Program-made: the position numbers and the translations under genes
The notes under the pieces: generated by a model
Database searches by the model: none
What the model was told of the DNA's origin: nothing
Seen by the model: the letters and a program-made list of their open reading frames with translations, nothing else
DNA from: Prinia subflava
Taxonomy: Eukaryota; Chordata; Aves; Passeriformes; Cisticolidae
DNA: 64,000 bases
Assembly: GCF_021018805.1 (NCBI RefSeq)
Contig: NC_086258.1
Span: 12,111,100-12,175,099 of the forward strand
Direction of reading: 5' to 3'
Shown: in pieces, positions 1 through 11,639 of the stretch
Layout of the letters: each line of letters begins with the position of its first letter
How positions within the stretch are numbered: the first letter of the stretch is position 1

Positions 1-2073
1 CCATTGATGTCGGCTTGTCAGAGGTGGGAGGAAAGAGCTGATAGGAAAAGGCTCTTGGAGAGAAAAGCTGCTCTGCCTGGCAAAGCTGATTAACGTGTTT
101 CTGTAATTACCACCCAGCTCAGGGTGGCCTATTTAAAAGCACCTTGTCTTGTGTTGGGTGGGGAGGAGCTTCCTGCAGGTCACTGGCAGCATCCTGGTGC
201 TCCGTGTGCAGGAGCAGCACCTGCATCCCCTGGAGAGGGCTGCAGGGCTGGGACATGCAGGGGATGCTGCACTGGAGCCTCTTGCTACAGACACCACCAG
301 TTTAGTGTAAAACTTAGAGGTTAACAGTGGAATCTATTGACATTTTTATTTCTATTCCTGCTTCTCTCTAAGGCAGAATGGGAAAATCCTGAAATGCTTT
401 GGTTTTAGCTCCTTGCCTGCGGAGATTAGCAAAGCATAAACCTTGGAATGATTGGCTTTCCTTCTCCTGACTCGTTAAGGTGTTTGTAATCAGAAAATTG
501 CTTCATTAAGCAATTACTTTGCAATCAGCGGAGAGCTGAAATTACTGAACAATTATTTAGTATTGAGAAGATGAAGTTCTTGCCCTGCAGGGCCCTAACC
601 TTGCAGCTCCTCCCTGGAGCACCTGGGGCAGGGTATAAAGACACCCAGTCTCAGAATTCACCAGTTTGTACTCCTGCAGCCTAAACTGGGCTCCCAGTAA
701 CATCCAAGTTTCTGTTTAAGAAACAAGAAATGCAGAGCCCTAAACTGTAAAGAGCTCTTAAAGCTGGGGTTGTAGAGAAGAAATGGAACTGAAGTGACAC
801 TGATGCTTAGGAGTTACATTGTTTGACTAAGCAGGTTTGAAAGATGTGACCTGGGGTGGACTTAAAATCCTGTTAGGGCACCTTGGATGTGACCCATGGA
901 GCTGTCACCAGGCTGAGGGTGCAGAGCTGGCATATGAAAAGCAGATTGCAGTTCTTTTACCATTCCCTTTGTTTCAAAGTAGGCAATTATTTACACAGCC
1001 CTCTCAGAATGGTGATGGGAGCAGAGAGGGAAGGATTTGTACCAAACACGGGGCCTTGGTGGGTGGAATTTCTGTGAACTTTGGCACAAACCTGCAGTGT
1101 GATGCAGCTGGTAACTGCTGAGGAACACACCTGTCTCGTGGATGTATTGTAGCAGCAACTCAAGGTTGGCTGTCCTGATTTTTGTCTTCCCTGTCAACAT
1201 CAGTTCTCATGAACAAACTGCTCGGAGGCATTTTTTGGAAGTGTTATTGGATCCCGAGCCTGCACAGGGAGGATTAGGTACTTTGGAATTCATTTCACAT
1301 TGGACTTGAAAGCAAGGTCAGAGACTCTGCAGAGGGAAGGTAAAGTCCCCACTGCTGGCTGCAGGCAGAGGAGGGGCTGTGCCACGCTCAGAGCTGGCTC
1401 CAGCCACCCTCCTGTCCTGGCAGCAGCAGCTCCAGCAGCCTCGGGCTGCTCCAGGGGGAATTAGGAGAGGGGTTTAAATGCACCAAATGTCTGCAGAGGA
1501 CTTGCCTCAGACTGGCAAGAGTCTCCCTTTGGCTTAGTTTAATATTTAAATTAAAGCATCTCTAAGTTGTAGTTTGTCTTCACTGTAATGAATATTTTTC
1601 AAGTTAGCAATGACTAATAATTTTATCAGTAATGTTTTCTCCTGGCCTGTGTTAACCAGGTTAAGCTGCTGCCTGTAACGTCAGTTTGGGATTTCCAGCA
1701 CACTCCTTTGTACTTAAATATGCAGTTTTTATTATCTTGGCCTAATCCTCATGAATTTGCATCAGGGTAATTTCATGTGCCCACAGCCTAAAATTAAAAC
1801 ACCTAAAAGGAGGAGGTAGGTTGTTTTTTTTATTTTTAAGTATAAAATTAAGAAGCCTGGAATCTGTGGATATGGTTCAGAGTAATTTATATTTGCATGA
1901 TGTGTCCAAGCCCAGAGTTATTGTGGCCATATCAGCGTGGGCTTGAGGTGATTGGGTTTGTGATGGATGGGCAGTGGGGATGAACTGCAGTCACTCCTTA
2001 CAGGGCTGAGTTATCTCTGAGCTTATCACACAGCAGGCTCGGTGTGTCCCTGCTCCCTGAGCCCTGCAGCCCC

Positions 2074-2229
2074 TGGGCTGGGACAGCCCTGCCACTGCCG
2101 TGTCCTGTCCTGGCACTGCCCTGTCCTGGGCTGGGACAGCCCTGGCACTGCCCTGTCCTGGGCTGGCACTGCCGTGTCCTGTCCTGGCACTGCCGTGTCC
2201 TGTCCTGGCACTGCCATGTCCTGCCCTGG
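2074..2229. repeat. 21-bp GC-rich minisatellite
   Basis: Imperfect tandem copies built around 'tcctggcactgcc', period about 21 bp with one longer variant. The period is a multiple of three, so short open frames run through it on both strands. Confidence 0.85.
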
Positions 2230-4189
2230 GATGTTTATTGTGGAATTGTGCAAACCCAGAAGCTCTGAATTTGTCCTTTGATGTGTCTCCATAGTCAGTG
2301 TAAATGCAGGATCCTAAATCTTCCTTTGATGCAAGGAAAGAGCTGTGGTTTAGTCAGTATTAAAATGAAATCCCGGTGAATTGCAGGGCTGGGTTATTAA
2401 TCACCGTTTTGGATGAACCAGAGAACAAAGTATTTTTGTTTGGGAGTGAAGTCTGTGGCTTTTCCCTAGAACAGCTTCCCCCTCAGCAGGCCTGGCAGCA
2501 GGCCAGCCTGGCATCACGGGGAGGCAGAGCAGGGGAGGGCTGGAGTGGTGGAGTTGTGGAAAGGAAATGTGTGAGTGTAAAAGGAGAGCAGTGAAAATCC
2601 TCTCGCAGAGCTCTGGGGAGCCGTGCCCGTGGCAGGGGCTGCCTGCAGTGTTCCTGCCCCCTCCCTCCCTGGCACCAGTGTTTGGAATGTGCTGGATGAG
2701 TCAGGCTACAAAACAGATCCTCTTGGAGCTTCCCTCCACGGGCAGGATTGGGGATTCTCCCCCACCTGCCTGTTTTATCTGCAAGTCTTTATATATGGAC
2801 TTTCCTCCAGATCTGTGCTGAGATCTTGCTAAATATCCTCTGGGAATCCAAATGGGCTTATATCAAAAAGATACTTCCTCTCATGTCTGTGCTCTTTGAT
2901 TTCTTTAGAAAACCCTACAAGATAAGAGTTTGATTTGAAAAGTCTGGCTTCTCATTAGAGATGCTGAATGGGCTGTTCCCCAAAGTGTTTGTTCGTGGTT
3001 CTGTTTGTTTATTATTATTCCACCAACGTGCCCAGCACAGAGCTCAGCCTGGATTTCCTCTGGATTCCTTTAGAAGCTGATGTCATTCTTCCTGCTTTCC
3101 CCTTTCCTGGTACCCAGGTGGTTTCAGAGGGGTTTTACAGGTGATGCTCAGTAACTCAATGCTTGAGATAATTCAGTTGATACTTTTTGGTTCCTGGAGA
3201 TGGGATGGGGGTGTGGGAACTGGGGGTCTCACTGTGTCACCCACAGTGGCTGGGAATGGCTGCACCAGCTCTGGGCTTCTCATCTTGCTGAAATTGCCTG
3301 ATCCTATCTTGGATTTTCCTTTTTTTTTTTTTGGCCATGTTCCTGTTCATTGCTTAGATGCTCCAATGTGTTCAGGAGATTTAAAAAGTAAAATATAATG
3401 GTGTTGCTTTGCTGTGTGTACCACACGTTCATCCTGGCTGTTTTTGACATATATGTGCCTGTTTTATGTGTCTGAGCCCACTTTGTTCCAGACACTGTCA
3501 GGAACACGTTGCATCAAACTGGCAGCTGCCTCGTATAAAGTGGAATATGAATGAATTCCATTTTATGCTCTTCACTTAAAACTTAATCCAGGATTCTAAG
3601 TGTTCATCTTTAATAGCTCTTCAAGTGTCTGAGAAACATCTCTGTCTGGGGTGGTTTTATCCTTTGCCTGTGAGATGTTTGCCTCAGTGTGGCTGAACTC
3701 CACGTGGAGCCCCAGGGATGTTGATGCAGGGTGGATCCCTGGGCAGCAGGGATGGCTCTGTGCCCACGGCCACGAGAGCTGGTGCAACCTGCCCACCCTT
3801 GCCCTGCAAGCTGCTGCTCTTGTTCCTCTTGGGTTTAGTCACTTAGTCTTTGTAAGGCTTCTTATAGTTGAGTTTTTCCAACTTAGGCATTGCTCCAAAA
3901 ACCCTCTCTTGGAATAATGAGCTTGCTTTGATTCCTTTTAATTAAATCATGTGGAGTAGGCTGGCTGTGTGCATGGCAAAGTCACAGGTTTAGTGTCTTT
4001 GCATTTGGCACCTGGGATGCAGATCTGCTCCAAGTGGCAGCTGCACCCCGGGCTGCTCCTTGGAATTTGGATCAGGAAAAAGCATTGCTGAGGGTAAGGG
4101 GAAGCAGCACCTGCTGCATCCCCGAGTTTGGGATGCACCACGGAGGCTGTGCCACGGGCTGGACAGGAAATGTGTCCGTGTCCTGAGAA

Positions 4190-4298
4190 ATGGAATCATG
4201 GAATTGGCTTGGAGGGGACCTCACAGACCATCCACAGCTTCCACTGAACCAGGTGCCTCAGCCTGGCCTTGGGCACCTCCAGGGATGGGGCAGCAATG
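4190..4298 (-). mobile_element. CR1 LINE 3'-end fragment
   Basis: The plus strand shows the antisense CR1 tail: 'gaatcatggaattggcttgg', then 'aggggacctcacagaccatcc' diverged from the usual 'ggaagggacct...' block, then 'cctggccttgggcacctcc' and 'agggatggggc'. It is 5'-truncated, as most avian CR1 copies are. Confidence 0.7.
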
Positions 4299-7200
4299 AG
4301 CCCTTCAAGAGGGAGCATGAAAACCTCAAACACTGCAGCTGTCTTGCCTCTATTTTATTTCTTTTATCCACCACGTGCAGTGCCTTGTGTGTGCCATTTG
4401 CATTTGGGATTCTTTGTCACCCAGAAGCTGTTTAAAAAATCCCAATCTTCAGCCAAATAAAGCTTTTATATCTCATTATAGATTCTGGGTAGGAGCATCC
4501 TTCTTCTGCAAGGAGGTGTAAAAGGCAGTTTCAGTATAAAATGCTGAATGTTGGAGTAGTTTCTTCTGTGGATAAATTTGGAACACATTCAGTAAGGTAT
4601 CTTAGGGATAAAAGGGGAGTGACTTCAGGGTTTGTTCTGCTGAATGAGAAGAGGATGTTGTGAAGAGCAGAGGCTCTGGATGCCAGCAGAGACATTTGTC
4701 ACACGTCTTTCATGCACTTTGTGTCCGCTGTGCTGGGGTTGGATTCTGGTGTGGAATCACACGCCGTGGTCTGAGCCTTGTGGGTGTTTCTGGAACAAAC
4801 ACTGAGGTCTTGGGCAGAAGAATGAAAGAGCAAGACTTGAGTTTTACAGCTTTGATGAGAAAATGGGTTTATCCTCCTATTTTCTTAAGGGGAAAAAATC
4901 CCTCTCCCTGCAGAAAGAGCCGTGGTGCCCCAGCAGTGCCTCTTGCCTGCTGGGCTGGGCAGTGCCCCTGGTGATGGGAACCTGGCCTGCCTTCCAGAAC
5001 TTTCCATGGCCACTGGGAGTTGGGCAGCATCAGCAGCCTCAGTCCCCTGTTCTGTCACCTCTGGCACTCTGCACTCCCTGCTTTTCACGGCCCCAGCCCT
5101 GAGCTGTTTCCCAACTCAGCAGCTGGCAGGGTGAGCAGAGCCAGGTTTGGGAGTGGTGACGAGCCAGTGCTGGTGGCTCAGGTGACAGCAGAGCCCTTTG
5201 GCACAGCCACGAGCTGCTGCAGCCCCGGCTCCTCAGGAAAGGGGGCTCTGCCCGGGGCTCCTCCTCAGTGCCACACGTGTGTCTTGGCCCCATTAAAAAT
5301 TAAAGGAAAACCTGTAATTGGGTGAAGTTTCCAAAGCAGAGCCATTAATTTGAAGTCAAAATCCAGGAGAGTGTGGGAATTCTGCAGCCAGTGCATGCAG
5401 ACATTCCAGTGGGGTAGGAGCTGATGAATCCACTGAAGGAAGGGGTTTTCCTCTCTGGACAGACTCGTGTTGGGGAGGTCCCTGCTGTGCCCTGCCAGGC
5501 ACTGAACACCTGGCTGCTTTATTTTTCCTTTGAGAGAAGTAAATCCCTTGTGAAACAAAGGGACGGTGATTTGGGAGGTCATTCTGTGGGGATGTCAGGG
5601 GATGATTGGCACCACGGCTTTGGAGTGGCACCATCTCACTTCCCATTTCGGCTTTAAACATGGGTAATGTCCACAGCAAAACCACCTGGTGCTACCCCCA
5701 GACTGGTTTCTTTTCCTGGTTTGGGTGCCAAAACTCCTTTCTGTTGAGACTTCTCCTATTTCCTGCAAATTTGTCAATACAGTGTTTTATCAGTCCTGAA
5801 GTTTCAGCACTGAAATCCTTAAAGAGCTGACATCCGAACTGTCACAAGTTAACAGGGACAAGGTTGGATGAGCCAGTGAGTGTTTCACAGAAGTGTGGCA
5901 ATAAACAAGCAGAGCTTTTAACTTTGCCTGTGTGAGCTGAATAATGAGAATCTCCTGGATCAGGCCACCACGTTTGTGCTTCTGACAGGAGCTTTTCAGT
6001 GAGGCAGGAGGGGATCAGGAGCTCCCATTCCCACAGAGGGGCAGTGCCATCCCCCCAGGGCACTGGGACAGCTCTGCTGCTCCAGATGCAGTGTCCAGGA
6101 GGAGGCTGGAGTGTCCTGTCTCTGTCAGGGAGCACAGGCTCCTTCCAAAGCCAGGAAATGCCTGTCAGCAGCCCTGATGGAGGGCAGGAGGAGCAGCAGT
6201 GCTCCGGAACCGGGCAATGGCTGATAAAAACAGGGGAGAACAACCCAAAGTCTGGGAGGTGTCTGTGCCACCAACAGCAGCTGCTAGGGTTCAGCCCCTC
6301 AGAGCTCTGGGGTTTGGTTGGGCTCTGTTACCTTGTGCACTCATTAGTGCTGGGAGCTGGAGGGGAAGGAATCAGCACCTTGGTGGGGAAGGTAGAGGAA
6401 TAACGATGGGAGGAAAGAAGAAGACAAAAAAGGCACCACCTGGGCTGTGTTACTCACGTACCTGGTTCTTGTCACATCTGAAACTCCCACCTGAGTCCTG
6501 AGCTGGCAGCAGGGCTCAGACTGTGCTTACTCACAGGCTGCCTCCCCTCCTTTCCATTCCCCCTGTCCTCGTGTTTCTCCAGGCCCAAATGATCTGTTTG
6601 CAGTTTGGAAATTGAGACCTACAGACTTTAGTTTTAGAGTCTGAATCCACCTCCATTTACTGTGAGCTGTGTTTAATATTGATGCTCTGGGGACGTGAGG
6701 AGGGATGGAATGAGCCTGTTCTCCTGTGGAAGAAAAAAGCTGAAATTCCCCAGCCCTCAGGTTTGGGTGGCTGCTGAAGCTGCCAGCAGCCAGGCTGGGA
6801 TTTAAGGGGCACATTTTTGCCAATCAGTGTCTTCATCACTGCTGTGAGTGGAGAGAGGAGGAGGTGGGGGCTCTGTGGGAAGATTAATGCAGCCTCTTGG
6901 CTTTCCTGAGTGCTGAGGTTCCCAGAAAGGATGAGGGTGTCACATCACTGCTTCTTGCTTCATATTTTTCCTCCTTTTGCTTGCTTTTCTTGGGTGTTGC
7001 CATCATTAAATGCTTCCATTCATTGTTCCCTCTTCCCTGCTGGCTGGAGACTCTGGCTGTTAATTGAGCAGCACTGTATCTGCTCCTCAGGCTTCTCAGA
7101 TAAACAATTTAAGTCCTTCATCCTCTTTTACTGTGACATTTTAAGACTTTCTCATCTTTGGCTGTCACAGAGAAAAACCTAAAAAGCCCAAACTCTGCTT

Positions 7201-7924
7201 GGTTTGCTTTATAATCTGGCTCCCAATGGCAGCTATTGGAGAGGTGTGTTTTTCCTGCTCTTAAACTTGGGTCTTTATTTCACTGCTTCAGATTGAAGGT
7301 TTTTATTGTGATTCTGGGGTTTCAGTCTCTGTAGCTCTGGAGAAGAGAGAAAGAGCCAGGCTTTTGTCTTTCAAAGGACAGTTGAAAGACTTTCTGTTAT
7401 TATTTGGCCTTCCTTCAAAAAAATGCACTTTTGAGCGTGACAAACCAGCTCCTACCTGGGTGTCTTGAACTCAGCCAAGTTCAAAGATGTTTGAAGCATT
7501 GGGGTTTTTGCCAGTTTGATTTTTCCTCCATCCTCCAGTGTGCTCTCAGTGCTCATAGGAACAGGAATGGGGTGCCACAGCCACAGCTGGGGGCATGCAT
7601 CCCTTTTTCCCAAGGCAAAGGACAGTTTCCAAGGGCTCTCCATCACTTTTCCCCCTTTTTAGCCAACTGTGTGAATGTCAAATTCCTGGGCCTTTTGTGT
7701 CATTTTGTCTCGGGAATGGTGTGGACCTTTACAATTTTCTCACTTCAAAAGAGGGAATTTGTTCAGTTGCAGGTGTAGAGGGTCTGAAATGGAGGATTAA
7801 GTGAGGGGTTATCTTTGATTTCACCTTCCTAAGGCTTTTTGAATATTAATAAATGAAAAATGAATGAGCTGGGTGGGAGTTAGGAGCTGTGCTAAACTCC
7901 CTGCAACCTGTGCTGTCGGTGTGT

Positions 7925-8856
7925 CCCAGGCTGTGGCAGTGACCCTGTCCCCGCTGTGTGCAGTGACCCTGTCCCAGGCTGTGGCAGTGACCCTGTCCCC
8001 GCTGTGGCAGTGACCCTGTCCCCGCTGTGTCCCAGGCTGTGGCAGTGACCCTGTCCCCGCTGTGGCAGTGACCCTGTCCCTGCTGTGTCCCAGGCTGTGT
8101 GCAGTGACCCTGTCCCCGCTGTGTCCCAGGCTGTGTGCAGTGACTCTGTCCCAGGCTGTGGCAGTGACCCTGTCCCCGCTGTGGCAGTGACCCTGTCCCC
8201 GCTGTGTCCCAGGCTGTGGCAGTGACCCTGTCCCGCTGTGGCAGGGACCCTGTCCCCGCTGTGTCCCAGGCTGTGGCAGTGACCCTGTCCCGCTGTGGCA
8301 GTGACCCTGTCCCCGCTGTGGCAGTGACCCTGTCCCCGCTGTGTCCCAGGCTGTGGCAGTGACCCTGTCCCCGCTGTGGCAGTGACCCTGTCCCCGCTGT
8401 GGCAGTGACCCTGTCCCCGCTGTGTCCCAGGCTGTGGCAGTGACCCTGTCCCGCTGTGGCAGTGACCCTGTCCCCGCTGTGTCCCAGGCTGTGGCAGTGA
8501 CCCTGTCCCAGGCTGTGGCAGTGACCCTGTCCCCGCTGTGGCAGTGACCCTGTCCCCGCTGTGGCAGTGACCCTGTCCCCGCTGTGGCAGTGACCCTGTC
8601 CCCGCTGTGGCAGTGACCCTGTCCCCGCTGTGTGCAGTGACCCTGTCCCCGCTGTGGCAGTGACCCTGTCCCGCTGTGTCCCAGGCTGTGGCAGTGACCC
8701 TGTCCCCGCTGTGGCAGTGACCCTGTCCCGCTGTGTCCCAGGCTGTGGCAGTGACCCTGTCCCCGCTGTGGCAGTGACCCTGTCCCCGCTGTGGCAGTGA
8801 CCCTGTCCCCGCTGTGTCCCCGCTGTGGCAGTGACCCTGTCCCCGCTGTGTCCCAG
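7925..8856. repeat. Large minisatellite abutting the exon 4 acceptor
   Basis: About 0.93 kb of tandem units alternating between a 23-bp form, 'cagtgaccctgtccccgctg' plus 'tgg', and a roughly 35-bp form that adds 'tcccaggctgtgg'. Each long unit holds a branch-point-like TGAC, a pyrimidine-rich stretch and 'tcccag|g'. The array ends exactly at the true splice acceptor of exon 4. Minus-strand frames of 370 and 466 codons through it are repeat artefacts. Confidence 0.95.
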
Positions 8857-9015
8857 GCCAGGTACAAGCAGAGCCTGGACCCCACGGTGGACGAGGTGAA
8901 GAAGCTGTGCACGTCGCTGCGCCGCAATGCCAAGGAGGAGCGCGTGCTGTTCCACTACAACGGGCACGGCGTGCCCCGGCCCACGGTCAACGGAGAGATC
9001 TGGGTCTTCAACAAG
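8857..9015 (+). CDS. RPTOR: RPTOR exon 4 (raptor residues 117-169)
   Basis: This exon has 159 nt and 53 codons, phase 0 at both ends, acceptor tcccag|gcc and donor aag|gtgggt. It starts [10 protein letters not shown] and ends EIWVFNK. It belongs to the RNC (raptor N-terminal conserved) domain, which has a caspase-like fold. The motif [12 protein letters not shown] contains His153, at the position of the catalytic His of caspases; raptor is not known to be a protease, and this domain helps bind substrates. The sequence is essentially identical to the human protein as remembered. The acceptor is the final unit of a long minisatellite, and the GTGGGT donor is not a strong match to the GTRAGT consensus. 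Confidence 0.97.
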
Positions 9016-11492
9016 GTGGGTCTGCCTCAGCACAGCCCTGCCAGGCCCTGCAGCTTCTGCTGGGGCAGGGCTGGGTCCTGCAGTCACGGCCTGATTGGGT
9101 TGGAGGGGCCCTGAAGCCCGTGCAGGGCCAGTGCCAGCCCTGCCCATCCCAGGCTGCTCCAGCCCCGGCCAGCCCGGCCTTGGGCACTGCCAGGGATGCA
9201 GGGGCAGCCCCAGCTGCTCTGGGCACCTGTGCCAGGACCTGCCCACCCTCCCAGGGAGGGATTTCTTCCCAGAATGTTCGCTGAGTTTCCCCTCTCAGTC
9301 TGAACCCATTGTCTCATCACTGTCCCAGGTTTAGGATCTGTTCACAGGGTTTAGTTCCCTGTTTGCTTTCTCTGTACACCTGAGGCTGTCCCTGCCCTGG
9401 GGGACACCAGGGGCTCCTCTCCAGTGCTCTGAAGCAATAAATGATTGGCATACAGATGGCAGGGGAACATGGAAACTCGGAATTGCTCCTGCTCTGACTC
9501 CCTGTCCATGTGGACATACCAAGAGAGCATCAAGACAGTCCCTGGAACTGGTTAATGTGGTGTTTGCTGGCCTTTTGCCACATGTTGAGGCTGCAATAAC
9601 ATTTTTCATATATTTATTGTGAGTGCTGCTGTACCAGTAAGGAGTAAAATTCTGGTTTAGCTGCTGTTTCCTGAACAAATCTCAGCATGGCTCTGAAAGG
9701 AGAAAAATCAACATGCCCCAACTTCAGACATGTTTATTCTGACATTTTGAGGAGCTTCTCTACAAATTTTAAATATCTCTGAGCTATTCACTAAACAATT
9801 GAGATGAAATCTGTTCACAGGCAGTTTCCAGTTGAGCTGTTGTTGTGTCATTCCCAGGAGGAGGCACAGAGGGATGGTGGGAGCAGTGTTTGGGCAGGGA
9901 CTTCTGCTCCATGCCCAAGCCAGGGAACAAACAGCGTGTCCAGCCCAGCGTGGCAGCAGCAGAGCTGTACCCTGAGCCACTGAGCTGCAGAGCTGTGCTT
10001 CAGCACCCCTTCCTGCTTCAAACTGCTCATTTACATCTCATTAGCAGAGGGGATGTTTTATGTGACCCCCACAGTAGAGCTGGAACATAAAATTCTTCTC
10101 GTTGGAAATACCACAATATTAATCAGAGCTATAATCTGATCTTAGCTGGAGCAAGATGCACTGGAAATACAAAGGTAAAACAATGCCTGCCCGTAAAATG
10201 GCATTGATGAGATGTGTCAGAGCAGGGTTTTTATGTGGAACTTCCTGGGCTTGGAATGTGCTTCACGAGAGTAGTGACCTTAAGAAAGGCTGTTCGTGCC
10301 TCATTCCACCCTACAGTGATTTGCAGAGCTCCAGCTCCCTAAAACTTTGGCTTTTATCAACAATTTTCCCAATTCATTTGACTGAAACAGCCTAAACTGT
10401 TATAGATGGGCAGAACTGGGTTTGGAAATGCCTCACCCCTGCCTGCCTTATGTAACACATGGTTTATGAGACCTCCTGTCTTTATCAACGCTGATACGTG
10501 TCCTTGAAAATTTGATTTTTGTAAAAAGTTTACTGCTTTTATTACAGCTATTTTAAGTCTCTTGAATTTAAATGAGAGTTATGATCCCATCCATCATCCT
10601 GCTGATGTTAATAGGAACATCACAGCTTTTCCTGAGGATTTTGGGCTGAGCTCAGGGTTGGAGGAACACCAGGTTGCCCTCTGCCTGCAGCTGAGAAGGA
10701 TCTTGCTGGCAGCCACTGGGTATTTGGTGGTGGCTCTGTGCAGGCAGGAATCTGTGGTTTGTATTTTCAGCTGGCTTGGTTCAGGATTGGGTCCTCGGAG
10801 CTGGTTTTAAATGGGTGATTTTTATCCTCTTGCCTCCAGTTATTTGGGGGCGTTCGTTAAGATGGAAGACAAGGAACAAGATCCCTCTTATTTACAGAAA
10901 GGGAACTGTGGGCACTTCACTCTGTTGAAGGCAGCTTTGTTGGTTTTAATTTTAATGGATAATTTGGAAAGTTGCACAGAAGCTAAAGCTGTAATAAAAT
11001 TATGAAGCATCTCGTTAGGCTCAGGCGGGGTAGCGCTGATGGACTGCAGGGGCTTAATTATCCATCCTGATTTATTGATGGGGTTTTCAGTTTAAGATGT
11101 TTGATGTTAAATTAAAGACAGCTGGTTTGCATCCTTTATCAGTGTTGCAGAAATTTGGGATAAAATTGGACTATTAAATGCTGTTTGGAGTTGTTAGCAC
11201 ATATCAGAGCTCTAAATATCTGATACTGAAAACTCTTGGCAAAGTTTTGGGCTTTTTTTTTAGAGTTGGATGTTTCAAATAATGCCACAATAAAATCTGC
11301 TTGTTGCTTGTGTTGACTTGGGCTCACACCCTCATTACTGGTAGATACTGACTGAGATTTGTATTCATTAATATGTTCAACCTAGGTTTTATTCTGGGGT
11401 TTCAGAGTGGGGTTTGGGGGGTGTGTTTTATGACCTGGCCCAGCTCAGGCTCTGCTGTCTGTGGTGACTGCAGTGGTGCTTTCCTCCTGCAG
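9016..11492. other. RPTOR: RPTOR intron 4
   Basis: A degraded CR1 fragment follows the donor by about 65 bp. The rest has no recognisable repeat. The part from about 10480 to 11300 is AT-rich, with several 'ttaatt' and 'attta' motifs, and could hold a conserved non-coding element. No coding sequence is supported. Confidence 0.85.
9082..9275 (-). mobile_element. Degraded CR1 LINE fragment
   Basis: The antisense CR1 order is visible: 'gattgggttggaggggccct', 'cccatcccaggctgctcc', 'cggccttgggcactgcc', 'agggatgcaggggcagcc', and finally 'gggagggatttcttcccaga'. It is more diverged than the 52.4-kb copy. Confidence 0.65.
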
Positions 11493-11639
11493 AACTACAC
11501 CCAGTACATCCCCCTGTCCATCTACGACCTGCAGACGTGGATGGGGAGCCCTTCCATCTTCGTCTACGACTGCTCCAACGCCGGCCTGATCGTCAAGTCC
11601 TTCAAGCAATTTGCACTCCAGAGGGAGCAGGAGCTGGAG
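11493..11639 (+). CDS. RPTOR: RPTOR exon 5 (residues 170-218)
   Basis: This exon has 147 nt and 49 codons, phase 0/0, acceptor ctgcag|aac and donor gag|gtgaga. It runs from [10 protein letters not shown] to REQELE. It completes the pseudo-caspase pair of the RNC domain: VYDCSNAG contains Cys196, at the position of the caspase nucleophile, opposite His153 of exon 4. No change from the human sequence is evident. Confidence 0.97.

Larger units (their letters stand above)
1..8856. other. RPTOR: RPTOR intron 3, 3' part
   Basis: No exon is visible in these 8.9 kb. The stretch holds a 21-bp GC minisatellite near 2.1 kb, a short T tract at about 3319, a CR1 fragment near 4.2 kb and a large array from 7.9 kb up to the exon 4 acceptor. 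AT-rich islands at about 480-570 and 1530-1660 could be conserved non-coding DNA. Short open frames on both strands lack splice context or family resemblance. Confidence 0.85.

Noticed and set aside
600..660. TATA-like 'gggtataaagaca' preceded by GC-rich sequence, a possible promoter
   Set aside because: There is no following coding exon or CpG cluster. An isolated TATA motif inside an intron is not enough.
7821..9246. Minus-strand open frames of 370 and 466 codons ([17 protein letters not shown] repeats)
   Set aside because: They arise from a stop-poor minisatellite, lie antisense to a real exon, and have no family resemblance.
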